A stretch of 64,000 nucleotides of DNA. It comes from Nitrobacter sp047149785 (GTDB lineage: Bacteria; Pseudomonadota; Alphaproteobacteria; Rhizobiales; Xanthobacteraceae). Shown piece after piece: positions 10,312 through 19,223 of this stretch (position 1 is its first letter; every line of letters begins with the position of its first letter). Where the stretch lies: positions 1,674,001 to 1,738,000 of the forward strand of contig NZ_BAAGBE010000001.1 in assembly GCF_047149785.1 (NCBI RefSeq). The letters run 5' to 3'. Under the pieces are notes generated by a model. It had not been told where the DNA came from. It saw only the letters and a program-made list of their open reading frames with translations, and searched no databases. A program made the translations under genes and the position numbers.

Positions 10312-11091
10312 ATGACCTCACCCCGATCCCATGACCGGATCGCGTTCGTCGCGGGCGCAAGCCCCGAAGCCCAGCAGGCGCTGACGGAGCTGGTCGCGAT
10401 TTACGGCAATCACGATCCCGCGGATGCCGATGTGCTGGTCGCGCTCGGCGGCGACGGATTGATGCTGCAAACGCTGCATCAGAACATGCGGTCGGGCAAG
10501 CCGATCTACGGCATGCACCGCGGCACCGTCGGCTTTCTGATGAACGAATACAGCCGGCACGATCTGCACGCCCGCCTCGCTGCCGCGACCGAGACCGTGA
10601 TCCACCCGCTGCTGATGCGCGCGACCGATATCCACGGTGGAGTGCACATCCACCATGCCATCAACGAAGTCTCGCTGTTTCGCCAGGCCCATCAGGCCGC
10701 TCGGCTGCGCATCCTGATCGACGAGCGCGAACGCATGGCGGAGCTTATCGCCGACGGCGTCATGGTCGCGACGCCGGCCGGCTCGACCGCCTATAATCTT
10801 TCGGCGCAGGGACCGATCCTGCCGATCAACGCGGCGCTGCTGGCGCTGACGCCGATCAGCCCCTTCCGTCCGCGGCGCTGGCGCGGCGCGCTGTTGCCGA
10901 ACACCGCCGTCGTGGTGATCGAGGTGCTTGAAGATGAAAAGCGCCCGGTGGCCGCCGTTGCCGACCACGACGAGGCCCGCGACGTCCGCCGCGTCGAGAT
11001 CCTGTCCGACAAGACGATTTCGATGCGGATGCTGTTCGATCCGGGCCACAGCCTGGAGGAGCGAATCCTGCGCGAGCAGTTCGGCTATTAA
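10312..11091 (+). CDS. nadK: NAD kinase
   Basis: 259 residues. It phosphorylates NAD to NADP in the cytoplasm. It has the diagnostic GGDG motif (VLVALGGDGLMLQTLH, about residues 43-58), GMHRGTVGFLMNEY, and the second glycine-rich motif VATPAGSTAYNLSAQGPIL. The slightly short alphaproteobacterial form is complete. The start ATG at 10312 has only a weak ribosome binding site. It is followed 100 bp later by a response regulator gene; no functional link is evident. Confidence 0.95.
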   Translation: MTSPRSHDRIAFVAGASPEAQQALTELVAIYGNHDPADADVLVALGGDGLMLQTLHQNMRSGKPIYGMHRGTVGFLMNEYSRHDLHARLAAATETVIHPLLMRATDIHGGVHIHHAINEVSLFRQAHQAARLRILIDERERMAELIADGVMVATPAGSTAYNLSAQGPILPINAALLALTPISPFRPRRWRGALLPNTAVVVIEVLEDEKRPVAAVADHDEARDVRRVEILSDKTISMRMLFDPGHSLEERILREQFGY

Positions 11092-11190
11092 ACCCGTCTG
11101 CCCCCTTTTCGGGAGAGGAAGAACGGCAACCATTCGTTAACGGCGACGGCATATAGTTAACGTCGGGTATATCGGATCCGCTCCCGCACC

Positions 11191-11736
11191 ATGTACGGCA
11201 TCGACTTCAACAAGCTGCGGTTTCTCGTTTGCGACGACAATGCGCATATGCGCCGCATTCTGCGCACCCTGCTGCATTCGTTCGGCGCGCGCGAAGTCTA
11301 CGAGGCCGAGGACGGCGCCACCGCCCTCGAAATGTACACCCATTACGTTCCCGATATCGTCATCACCGACTGGGCAATGCCGATCTTCGACGGCATCGAG
11401 CTCGCACAGATGATCCGCCAGCCCGAGTCGAAAGGAAATCCGTTCGCCCCGATCATCATGCTGACCGGACATTCGGAGAAGCGCCGCGTCACCGTTGCGC
11501 GCGACGCCGGCGTCACCGAATTCCTGGCGAAGCCGATTTCGGCCAAGGGCCTCTATCAGCGAATCCTCAACGTCGTGGTCTCGCCGCGGCCGTTCATCAA
11601 GACCAAGAACTATTTCGGCCCGGATCGTCGGCGCAACACCAGCAACGCCTATATCGGCCCCGAGCGTCGCGGCACCAAGGAGCCCGATATCATTGCACAG
11701 CCGTCGCTGCTGGATAAGGCCCGGGCCCCCGGCTAA
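11191..11736 (+). CDS. Single-domain response regulator
   Basis: 181 residues. A receiver domain spans residues about 9-130, with acidic pocket D15/D16, phospho-acceptor D60 (IVITDWAMPIFDG), T92 and K114 (FLAKPIS). No DNA-binding or enzymatic output domain follows; the last 45 residues are basic and Pro-rich (GPDRRRN, GPERRG). It is a CheY-like stand-alone receiver. The next gene, 13 bp downstream, encodes an Hpt protein, so the pair probably forms part of a phosphorelay whose histidine kinase is elsewhere. Confidence 0.93.
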   Translation: MYGIDFNKLRFLVCDDNAHMRRILRTLLHSFGAREVYEAEDGATALEMYTHYVPDIVITDWAMPIFDGIELAQMIRQPESKGNPFAPIIMLTGHSEKRRVTVARDAGVTEFLAKPISAKGLYQRILNVVVSPRPFIKTKNYFGPDRRRNTSNAYIGPERRGTKEPDIIAQPSLLDKARAPG

Positions 11737-11749
11737 CGAGGCGCAGCGC

Positions 11750-12328
11750 ATGCAGAAGGACGAACCTCCCGGGCTGAAGGTCGAGACATTCGCCGACCAT
11801 CACGTCATCACGCCGCCCAATCGGCTGCGCAAAGTGATGCGGCTCGTCGACGAGAAGAATTTCGACGACCCGGTCGCGCGCGCCGAGAAGGCGCTGGCGG
11901 GATTGTCCAACGAATTCTCCAAATGGATGGCGATCGAACGGGACCGCCTTGCCGCCGCCCACGCGGCCATTCTCCAGGATGGATTCACACCGGCCGCGCG
12001 CGACGAACTGTTTCGCGCCGCGCACGACATCAAGGGCGACGCCGCAACTTTCGGCTATCCCTTCGCCGCAGCCGGTGCCGAAAGCCTCTGCCGGATCATC
12101 GAACATTCGCCGGCCCTCGACCGCGTGCCTGCGGAATTGATCGCTTATCACATCAACGCGATCCAGGCGATCGTGCGCGAGCACACGACCCCCGGCACCG
12201 AGGCCATGGCGCAGGAGATCAACCGCAAACTGCGCCTCGTTGCCGACGAATATCTCGCCGCAGTCAATCGTGACCGGCCCGAGCATCTCGAAGCCATCTT
12301 CACGCCGAGCATCGCGCCGGTGGAATAG
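11750..12328 (+). CDS. Hpt (histidine phosphotransfer) domain protein
   Basis: 192 residues starting at ATG 11750, 13 bp after the response regulator stop. The Hpt signature is AAHDIKGDAATFGYP, with H92 as the expected phosphorylated histidine and the usual following Lys and Gly. Helical segments around it fit a four-helix Hpt bundle. The N-terminal 40 residues have an unassigned extension (ITPPNRLRKVMRLV). It probably exchanges phosphate with the upstream receiver protein. A repeat element follows immediately after the stop. Confidence 0.88.
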   Translation: MQKDEPPGLKVETFADHHVITPPNRLRKVMRLVDEKNFDDPVARAEKALAGLSNEFSKWMAIERDRLAAAHAAILQDGFTPAARDELFRAAHDIKGDAATFGYPFAAAGAESLCRIIEHSPALDRVPAELIAYHINAIQAIVREHTTPGTEAMAQEINRKLRLVADEYLAAVNRDRPEHLEAIFTPSIAPVE

Positions 12329-12330
12329 AA

Positions 12331-12424
12331 CGTTTTCAAGCGAAGTGGCTATCGGTTCGCGTCAAGACAACGCGTCAAATCAAACCATGAGCCCCGCTTC
12401 TGATTCCGTTGGAAGCGGAAAGAC
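12331..12424 (-). repeat. GACGCGTTTTCTT-type intergenic repeat, copy 1
   Basis: About 95 bp on the minus strand matching the elements at 26317 and 63561. It has an imperfect TTCTGATTCC-type hairpin, the ATTTGACGCG core, and GCCACTTCGCTTGAAAACG. It starts right behind the Hpt gene stop codon and could also act as a transcript 3' end. Confidence 0.85.
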
Positions 12425-12545
12425 TCCAGCGTCCGGTCGTCCCCGCGAACGCGGGCTCCCCGTACGTCGCGGATTCGGCGACAGGCCGGCAAAACTTGGT
12501 GAATGGGGGTCCCTGCGTACGCCGGGACGATGAGGATTCCTACGG

Positions 12546-14096
12546 TTACGCAGCCGCAAGCAGCTCGCTGAGCAGCGGTTCGCGGTACGCTCGCGGTGCA
12601 ATCACCGGCTCGTCAAACCTCGGCTTACGGGACGCGGGCTCGTAAGTCGCCGGCTCGTCAAACCTCGGTTCGACGCGCTCGGGTTCGCAAGAGACCTCCG
12701 CGTACGGCTCCGCCTCGTAAAGCCCGGCTTGGCATGGCTCCGTTTCGTAAGATTCCGCTCCGCAAGATTCCGCATCGTCGAACCTGGCTTCATCCGGCTC
12801 ACGATCGTCGAGCCGAGCTTTGAACCCGAGGCGGTCGAAGAAGCGCGGCCTGTCAGACACAGGTTCGCAGAACTCCTCGCGGAAATCCGGCTCGTACAAT
12901 TCGGGCTCGGATAACTCCGTCTCGCAAACCGACGCTTCCTCAAACGCCGGCTCCGCCGCTCGTTCCGCAACCAGCTCATCGCAGAATACACGCGCTTCCT
13001 CGCGCGCCGATTCCGTCGCGAAGCGCCGCAGCAGGATCAGCAGAGGCTCCGAAACCTCGGACGCCGTTTCGCACATCGTCAGGACACGCTCCACCATACG
13101 GCGACGCAGGCGCGTCGCACCGCCGACCGTTCCGACGAAGCCGATCTCGTCGCGCGCTTCCAGCGCGGCTCGAAACGCAGGGAACGTAGATTCCGGCAAC
13201 CCCGCCCGCGTCAACAGCGCGGACAGGCTGGCGCCGCCGCGATCGTGAACTAGCGCAACGACGCGATCCAAAGGCAGGCCCGACAGTTCCACCAGCGCAT
13301 GGTCGAACAGGTCTTGATTGCCCGACAGCAACGCGCGCAGGATCAATCCGGCATTGAGTTGCCCGGTGGCGCGCAGGTGCGCGACCAGACCGCGCATCTC
13401 GTCGTCTCCCGCACACGCGGCGATATTGACGACGGAGCGATCACGGGCGTCGCCGACCGCGCGGCCCGCGCGATCGGCGTCGAGCCAGTTCTTCGCGACG
13501 ACGAACCGCGCCAGCGTATCGGACAGTTTTCCGATCAGCGCGAACCGCGTGGCTGCGGGCAGATCGTCGAGCGCCAGCATCGATTCCCTGATTGCAGAGA
13601 GGTGGCCGTGCCGCTCGACGATGCGGTTCCAGGATAACGGCGCGAGATCGGCGCCCGGATTTTCGATCAGCTCAAGGGCCGCCGCCGCCGAGCCCACCTC
13701 CGCGATGGCCGCGCAGACCGATACCGGAATGCGGGCGCGGCGCGCGACGGCGCATTGCACATCGCTGTTGCCGGTCGCGACGATGTCGACGAGGTCCGCA
13801 TCGATCAGGAGCGGAGAATGTTCGAGGACCAAAACGGCAACCGACGGCTGATCGACCGAAAGCGCCTGGACGATGGCCGCCGGCGCGGTCGCGTTGCGCG
13901 CGAAAACCTCCGCCATCGCCTGGCGAACCAGCGGAGACGGATCATCGAGCTGCATCAGGAGCGCGCCCTCGGCGGCCGCGCGATCGTCATCGGAGAGATC
14001 GGAGATGAGCCAGGCTCTGGCCAGTGCTCGCGTTGCTTCCGCCCGCTCGCCCGCGGTGGCGGACCGTACCCAACTGATGAATTGCCGAACGATCAT
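12546..14096 (-). CDS. DUF2336 protein with repetitive acidic C-terminal tail
   Basis: 516 residues. Residues 1-365 form an all-helical HEAT-like array matching the alphaproteobacterial DUF2336 family (starts MIVRQFISWVRSATAGERAEAT, then DPSPLVRQAMAEVFARN). The last ~140 residues are a low-complexity tail built from short units of the form E-P-x-F/Y/R-x-E/D-P (for example EPELYEPDF, EPRFDEPATYEP), with several Cys. The tail is acidic and probably disordered. The DUF2336 function is unknown; there is no catalytic motif. It is a single gene with ATG 14096. Confidence 0.85.
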   Translation of the reverse strand: MIVRQFISWVRSATAGERAEATRALARAWLISDLSDDDRAAAEGALLMQLDDPSPLVRQAMAEVFARNATAPAAIVQALSVDQPSVAVLVLEHSPLLIDADLVDIVATGNSDVQCAVARRARIPVSVCAAIAEVGSAAAALELIENPGADLAPLSWNRIVERHGHLSAIRESMLALDDLPAATRFALIGKLSDTLARFVVAKNWLDADRAGRAVGDARDRSVVNIAACAGDDEMRGLVAHLRATGQLNAGLILRALLSGNQDLFDHALVELSGLPLDRVVALVHDRGGASLSALLTRAGLPESTFPAFRAALEARDEIGFVGTVGGATRLRRRMVERVLTMCETASEVSEPLLILLRRFATESAREEARVFCDELVAERAAEPAFEEASVCETELSEPELYEPDFREEFCEPVSDRPRFFDRLGFKARLDDREPDEARFDDAESCGAESYETEPCQAGLYEAEPYAEVSCEPERVEPRFDEPATYEPASRKPRFDEPVIAPRAYREPLLSELLAAA

Positions 14097-14475
14097 GGTC
14101 TTTCCGGCTTACACAACTTGAGACGACACCGTGATCCGATGCCACTGTCATAGAAAATAAACCACGACGCTTAACAAAGGGTTCACCATAACCGGTTGCC
14201 TTCGTTGACGTTTCGTTAACGAGAATAGACGCGGCGAAAATGCCCTGTTGAAAGCAATGAACCTGTTGAAAGCAATAAACAGGAGGGTTTGCAAAAAAAT
14301 GCAAGTTTCGGGGGATGACTTCGGATGACGAATCTTCACCTCTCCCGCTTGCGGGGGAGGTCGAACGCGAAGCGTTCGGGTGGGGGCACGCTGACTAGCC
14401 CCTCCCCAACCCTCCCCCGCGAGCGGGAGAGGGAGCCCGCAGTGCTCCAAGGAATTCCTGCCTAAATGAGACCGT
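14097..14475. other. Intergenic region with repeats
   Basis: 379 bp between two minus-strand genes. It contains a tandem 18-bp direct repeat (CCTGTTGAAAGCAATGAA at 14243 and CCTGTTGAAAGCAATAAA at 14261) just before an AGGAGG string, and a larger inverted repeat (next entry). No gene is supported. Confidence 0.6.
14335..14433. repeat. CTCTCCCGC...GCGGGAGAG inverted repeat element
   Basis: Two C-rich/G-rich arms: CTCTCCCGCTTGCGGGGGAGG near 14340-14360 and its imperfect reverse complement CCTCCCCCGCGAGCGGGAGAG near 14411-14431, around a core containing TCGAACGCGAAGCGTTCGG. The family resembles the element at 36841-36979 and is common between genes of related genomes. Confidence 0.8.
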
Positions 14476-15495
14476 CTAGCCGCTGTAAGCGCCGCTGCGG
14501 TCGCTGAACAGATCGAACGGCTGACGCGGACCAGGCGCGGACGATGTCTGCGCCTCCGGGGCCGCCGCGACGGATCGCGTGCCCCACAGTTCCTGAACCG
14601 CCGGAGACACCGGCTGCGTGCGCTCGCCGACCTGAAACAGCGAACGAAACATCGGCTGGCTGGGCGCGGCGGATGCGATCGTCGCAGATGATGCCACGAC
14701 CGGCGTGACGCCGCCGCGCGTGTCGGGCAGACGCGACAGGTAAACCGCATTGTCGGACGACGTCGCAAATTGCGCCGCGGACGCGACCGCCACCGGCGCG
14801 CTCACGCCGAGCGATGCCATCGCCGTGCGGGTCGCGGGCGAGCTGGCGGCGACGGCGTAGCGACGATCCAGATCGGCGTAGACTTCCGATACGCTGCGCG
14901 CCCGGCCGTCGCTATCGTAAAAGATCGGACGGTTGGCGGCGGCGGCGTTCGGAAACAGCCGCGCGCCGGATGCTTGCGGATTGTCCTGCGCATTCGCGAT
15001 CAGCTTCGCGGCTCCGCCGACGCCCATGAAATGCGCCATATAGAGTTCGCTGTCGGTCGGACGGCGGCCGATCAGGCCGGTCAGCTTGAAGCTGTTGGAT
15101 TGCGTCAGCACGCCGGCCATGGCGGAGGCGATGGCCGGATCGTCACGCAGCTTGAGGATCGCGGCGCGCGTGGCGGGATCGCTGACGGAATAGCTGCCCG
15201 ACGGAGATCTGGTGATGGCATCGGCATAGCCGTTATAGCCGAGCGCGGGGCCCGCCTCCTTCACCGTGCCGAGCCAGGTCTGCTCGATGAACTGGTAGAG
15301 CCCCTTGGCGGACGAAGTGGGCGCAGCAGCTTGAGGATCGAAGTTGGATTCCATCTTGGCGGTTGCGAGCAGGTATTCGAAGCTCGCGCCGGTGACGTCG
15401 GCCGCCTTGCGGATGGCGGTCGCGATCCCGTTGAAAAGGCCGGTCAGTCCGGCGCGCGACGGATCGCTGGCGGCGTTGGCGGCATCGACGGTCAT
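14476..15495 (-). CDS. Lysozyme-like / lytic transglycosylase-like protein
   Basis: 339 residues from ATG 15495 (GGGAGCGAGAG upstream). A transglycosylase-type fold covers about residues 30-190: FEYLLATAKMESNFDPQAAAPTSSAKGLYQFIEQTW carries the catalytic-type Glu (MESNF) and the GLYQF motif of Slt/lysozyme-like domains, followed by the second-half signature ELYMAHFMGVGGAAKLI. The C-terminal half is Ala/Ser/Pro-rich and probably disordered. There is no clear signal peptide, which suggests export by another route (for example with a secretion or flagellar apparatus) or cytoplasmic storage. Related proteins are annotated as transglycosylase SLT domain proteins. Confidence 0.82.
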   Translation of the reverse strand: MTVDAANAASDPSRAGLTGLFNGIATAIRKAADVTGASFEYLLATAKMESNFDPQAAAPTSSAKGLYQFIEQTWLGTVKEAGPALGYNGYADAITRSPSGSYSVSDPATRAAILKLRDDPAIASAMAGVLTQSNSFKLTGLIGRRPTDSELYMAHFMGVGGAAKLIANAQDNPQASGARLFPNAAAANRPIFYDSDGRARSVSEVYADLDRRYAVAASSPATRTAMASLGVSAPVAVASAAQFATSSDNAVYLSRLPDTRGGVTPVVASSATIASAAPSQPMFRSLFQVGERTQPVSPAVQELWGTRSVAAAPEAQTSSAPGPRQPFDLFSDRSGAYSG

Positions 15496-15632
15496 GGTGG
15501 TCTCTCGCTCCCCGCGAAACGACCGCTCGCATTTCAACGCGATCTCGGCAAACCCGCCGTCGATGCCGGCTCCCACCGGCAGCGGACGGCTTTCACTGCG
15601 GAGCAAGGTGGAAGATTATGGTTAACGGTGCG

Positions 15633-16019
15633 TTAATGCGAATAAATCAGGCCGTTGCGATAGATCGACACTTCGATATCCATGCCCAAACTCCCGGCGA
15701 CTTCCGCAAGCGGGGATGGAAACGTCGACGAGATCGCCATCGCACTCTCATGGAACGGAATCGCGACGTCCAAGCACATCGAACCTATCGATTCATTGGA
15801 AACAAGCGGTACGAGGACCGGTGCAATGCTTCGAATATGATTTAAGGCGGCAGACCAATAATCATCGGCTTCAGGGATATCGATTTGAGCATAACTCGTC
15901 GAGCGTCCAGGAATTTTCTCATACCGATCCAAGACCAACCCCAAAGTCCGCTCCAGTTCGGAACGCGCGATTGTAACGTCACTTAGCCGGACTACGATCG
16001 AAATCGGTTGCACACTCAC
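15633..16019 (-). CDS. DUF4279-like protein
   Basis: 128 residues from GTG 16019, with CGGAG 8 bases upstream and 13 bp after the hisI stop, so it is probably co-transcribed with hisI. The pattern (TYAQIDIPEADDYWSAALNHI, then SMCLDVAIPFH, ending AEVAGSLGMDIEVSIYR) resembles DUF4279 proteins, small alpha/beta proteins of unknown role that often turn up as immunity-like orphans. This family match is from memory of the pattern and is moderate. The open frame can be extended upstream into hisI, but the GTG is better supported. Confidence 0.6.
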   Translation of the reverse strand: MSVQPISIVVRLSDVTIARSELERTLGLVLDRYEKIPGRSTSYAQIDIPEADDYWSAALNHIRSIAPVLVPLVSNESIGSMCLDVAIPFHESAMAISSTFPSPLAEVAGSLGMDIEVSIYRNGLIYSH

Positions 16020-16032
16020 GGACGGCTCCGTG

Positions 16033-16473
16033 TCAGGACTTCTTATAGACCTCGGCGGGATCGAACAGCCTGTCGGCATCGACAAACCTCACGCGCGCTT
16101 CGCCGCCCTCGCCTTTGGTCACCGCCCGGTAGAAACAGGATCGCCGTCCCGTGTGGCAGGCGGCGCCGCGCTGCTCGACCTTGATCCAGACCGCGTCCTG
16201 ATCGCAGTCCGTCCGCATCTCGACCACCCGCTGGACCTGACCCGAACTCTCGCCCTTTCGCCATAACGCCTTGCGTGAACGGCTGTAATACCAGGCGTCG
16301 CCGGTCTCGACGGTCCGCCGCAGCGCCTCCTCGTTCATGTGCGCAACCATCAGCACATCGCCGGTTTCGGCATCGGTCGCGACACACGTAATGAGCCCCG
16401 ACGCATCGAAGCGAGGCCGGAACAGCAGCTCCTCCTCGATTCCGTTTTGGGATGAAGTTGTCGGTTGAGACAC
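16033..16473 (-). CDS. hisI: Phosphoribosyl-AMP cyclohydrolase
   Basis: 146 residues from GTG 16473. It catalyses the third step of histidine synthesis, opening the purine ring of PR-AMP. It has the family core ETGDAWYYSRSRKALWRKGE, the zinc/magnesium ligands in RTDCDQDA, and GAACHTGRRSCFYR. It is the stand-alone HisI form, not fused to HisE. The frame continues upstream for 34 codons, but that extension does not look like HisI. The DUF4279-like gene follows. Confidence 0.95.
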   Translation of the reverse strand: MSQPTTSSQNGIEEELLFRPRFDASGLITCVATDAETGDVLMVAHMNEEALRRTVETGDAWYYSRSRKALWRKGESSGQVQRVVEMRTDCDQDAVWIKVEQRGAACHTGRRSCFYRAVTKGEGGEARVRFVDADRLFDPAEVYKKS

Positions 16474-16617
16474 AGGAAATCGCTCAGAAATATCGTCGGG
16501 GACTCGGCGAAGTGATCCGACATGCGCAACACGCTCGGGTCGTGGACGCAAGTGCCAAATCCAAAGCTCCACCAACAGCTTAAATTTCGCGAGCGATCCT
16601 TTACCGGAATCGAAACA

Positions 16618-17343
16618 CTAGCGGCTTGGCCCTCGCACCATCGACAGGAATCGTGCCTGCTCCGCCGGATTGTCGCGGAACACGCCGGTGAACCGGCTGG
16701 TGAAGGTCAGGGCGCCGTGCTTGGCCACACCGCGCACCGACATGCAGGTATGCTCCGCCTCGATCATCACCGCCACGCCGCGGGGTTTGAGCACTTCGTC
16801 GACGGCGGCGGCGATCTGGGCAGTCATGTGCTCCTGGGTCTGAAGACGCCGGGCAAAGATGTCGGTCAGGCGCGCCAGCTTGGATAGTCCGACCACCCGC
16901 TCGACCGGCGTGTAGGCGATATGCGCCTTGCCGTAGAACGGCATCATGTGATGCTCGCATTGCGAGGTAAACTGGATGTCGCGGACCAGCACGAAATCAT
17001 CATAGCCTGCGGTTTCGCCGAAGGTCCGGTTCAGCACTTCGGCCGGACACTGATGGTAGCCCTGATAGATCTCGTCATAGGCCTCGACCACCCGGCGCGG
17101 GGTATCGAGCAGCCCCTCCCGATCCGGATTTTCGCCGATATAGGACAATAGCGTCCTGACCGCGTATTCTGCTTCGTGGCGCGACGGACGCGATCGGTCC
17201 GGCTGAACGGCTGCCGCCATGAATTCCGACGGATCCAGCTCGGCGGGGGAAAATCCGGCAGTCTTAGCGCTGGAAGTCTTGGCGCTGCTGGATTTGACTT
17301 CGGAAGGTTTGCTGCCGCGCAGCGGCTTGATCAAAGCGTCCAT
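16618..17343 (-). CDS. folE: GTP cyclohydrolase I
   Basis: 241 residues. It converts GTP to dihydroneopterin triphosphate, the first step of folate synthesis. Zinc ligands are visible: C-x-H-H in TSQCEHHMMPFYGKAHIAY and the second Cys in EAEHTCMSVRGV. The N-terminal ~40 residues are a Ser/Lys-rich extension with a short internal repeat (SSAKTSSAKT) before the conserved body begins at about residue 55. It is followed at 145 bp by hisI on the same strand. Confidence 0.97.
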   Translation of the reverse strand: MDALIKPLRGSKPSEVKSSSAKTSSAKTAGFSPAELDPSEFMAAAVQPDRSRPSRHEAEYAVRTLLSYIGENPDREGLLDTPRRVVEAYDEIYQGYHQCPAEVLNRTFGETAGYDDFVLVRDIQFTSQCEHHMMPFYGKAHIAYTPVERVVGLSKLARLTDIFARRLQTQEHMTAQIAAAVDEVLKPRGVAVMIEAEHTCMSVRGVAKHGALTFTSRFTGVFRDNPAEQARFLSMVRGPSR

Positions 17344-17592
17344 CTTTACTCCGTTCGACCGGCCTCGCTTGAGACCGGAGTGTCACCGGGCAGACGGGGC
17401 GGCATTGCGAGCCACCGGACGCCTGAGTCCCTTGATATTGAACATTGCAACAGCCGAATTGAACTTCAATCCGAGTGCGGCGGAAAATCGCCGGATTGCG
17501 TTTCCCGGCATTGGATCCATATATAGGCTTCGAGGTTCCCGCCGCCAAGAGCGTCGCCTGCCTCCTCAGCGAATTCAACGTTTTGGAATCTG

Positions 17593-18057
17593 ATGCTGAA
17601 CGACGTTTACAACAAGACCATCATCGAACTGGCCGGCAACATTCCACGGCTGGGGCGTCTTCAGGCACCCGATGCCAGCGCCACGGCTCATTCGAAACTG
17701 TGCGGCTCCACCGTCAAAATCGACCTCAAGATGGACGGCCCCATCGTCACGGACTTCGCCCACGACGTGAAGGCCTGCGCGCTCGGCCAGGCCTCGTCCT
17801 CGATCATGGCGCGCCATGTGGTCGGCTCGACCGCCACGGAGTTGCGCGAACTGCGCGAGACCGTGCGCAGGATGCTGAAGGAAAACGGCGCGCCGCCGCA
17901 GGGCAAGTGGGCCGACATCGCGCTGCTCGAACCGGTGCGCGACTACAAGGCGCGGCACGCATCCACCATGCTGACGTTCGACGCCGTGGTCGACGCCATC
18001 GGCCAGATCGAGGCCAAATCGGTTGCATCGACCCCACTCACATCCGCGCCAAGCTGA
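17593..18057 (+). CDS. IscU/NifU-like Fe-S scaffold protein
   Basis: 154 residues. The N-terminal NifU/IscU fold has two of the three cluster cysteines: SKLCGSTVKI (about Cys37) and DVKACALGQASSS (about Cys61). Where IscU carries the third cysteine the sequence reads VRDYKARHASTMLTF, with His in place of Cys. Proteins of this subfamily sit in many alphaproteobacteria as stand-alone scaffolds. Divergent from folE. Its role in cluster assembly is inferred. Confidence 0.85.
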   Translation: MLNDVYNKTIIELAGNIPRLGRLQAPDASATAHSKLCGSTVKIDLKMDGPIVTDFAHDVKACALGQASSSIMARHVVGSTATELRELRETVRRMLKENGAPPQGKWADIALLEPVRDYKARHASTMLTFDAVVDAIGQIEAKSVASTPLTSAPS

Positions 18058-18082
18058 AGCAGTTCGTTTCGCTTGAACGTTG

Positions 18083-19006
18083 CTATTGATTATGAGGTGG
18101 CGGAGCAACCGCAGCCACACCGCCGGTCGGAACCGCTTCGGCGGTCTTGGTCGGCCTGCTGACGACGGTCCCCGTGGCAGCCGTATTTGCAACGCTTGCC
18201 GGAAAGCGGTCCTGCACCGGTTTGGCGACGAGGCTGGCGACGGGCGCATCCATAGTCCCGCTGTCCGGCAGCACGTCCGCGACGCGGTCCGTCGTCACCA
18301 GATTGGTCGAGTGCAATTCCGCCGGCGACAGTTCGTGGAGACTTTCCCATGGAGGAATGCTGAGCGCCAAATGCAGCAAATCCCCGGTCCCGCCCATGTC
18401 GAAGGTATACTTGGCGAGCCGGCCTATGTCGCGCTCCACAATCATCAAATCGTCGGCGGAGTAGCTGGCGGCCCTCGCATCGTCGGCGCGATCGCCCATC
18501 CAGATCTGATGAACACGAACATGCGCGCCATCAGGTACATAGCGGGCTTTGCCTGACAACAACATGAACACGCACATGGACTCGCAATAGGCTTCGGGAA
18601 GCACGGCTGCGCGATCGCCGTTCGTGGTCTTGACGACAGCGCTGGTCCCGACCGTCGTGCGCAAGCCGAGTTCACGCCAGCGTCGGCCAAGCGCAATGGC
18701 GTCGTTGACCGAGCCGCCGCTGGAGTCCAGCACAACCGTCACGCCGGTAACATCGCGTCCGGCGGTGAAGTCATCGAAAGCTTTCGGCGTCTCGGCGGTG
18801 ACGATACCGACCGCGCTGATCCAGCCCCGACAGTGCGACCCGCAAGCAGTCCAGGTGAACCGCATCGGCTGCTTTCGTGCTTCGGCGGTCACATTGGCCA
18901 AAACCGGTTTATCGAACGCGGCCGCAAGACCGGGCATGGCAAAACAAAAGGCCGCCGCGCATAGGAGCGCCCATCCACAGAACCCAGATGATGTCGCGAG
19001 CCTCAA
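18083..19006 (-). CDS. Secreted ClpP-fold protein (COG3904 type)
   Basis: 307 residues from TTG 19006, with GGAAGGAC 8-9 bases upstream. A hydrophobic signal ends near residue 30. A ClpP/crotonase-like core follows: VVLDSSGGSVNDAIALGRRW, then YCESMCVFMLLSG in which the Ser is the expected nucleophile, then GAHVRVHQIWMGD with a His. The Cys residues flanking the Ser (C-E-S-M-C) suggest a periplasmic disulfide. The tail after ~residue 250 is Pro/Ala/Thr-rich. It is a predicted periplasmic peptidase-like protein with unknown substrate. Confidence 0.75.
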   Translation of the reverse strand: MRLATSSGFCGWALLCAAAFCFAMPGLAAAFDKPVLANVTAEARKQPMRFTWTACGSHCRGWISAVGIVTAETPKAFDDFTAGRDVTGVTVVLDSSGGSVNDAIALGRRWRELGLRTTVGTSAVVKTTNGDRAAVLPEAYCESMCVFMLLSGKARYVPDGAHVRVHQIWMGDRADDARAASYSADDLMIVERDIGRLAKYTFDMGGTGDLLHLALSIPPWESLHELSPAELHSTNLVTTDRVADVLPDSGTMDAPVASLVAKPVQDRFPASVANTAATGTVVSRPTKTAEAVPTGGVAAVAPPPHNQ

Positions 19007-19223
19007 GTCGGTCCTTCCCCCGTACCCCGCTCTTGCCGATCAATACAGCCGGCCGAACCGCGGCCCGTGAGTCCGTCACCGGATGGTCCGTAAAACGTAG
19101 CCGCCGGATTCGGCGACGTCCATACCACCTTTGCTGCGTTTGCGCCCGGAAGTATACGATATCTTGGCACCTGTGACGAAATTGCCGAACTGAGGGTTCC
19201 TTGCGGGAACTCCCGCGCGATTC

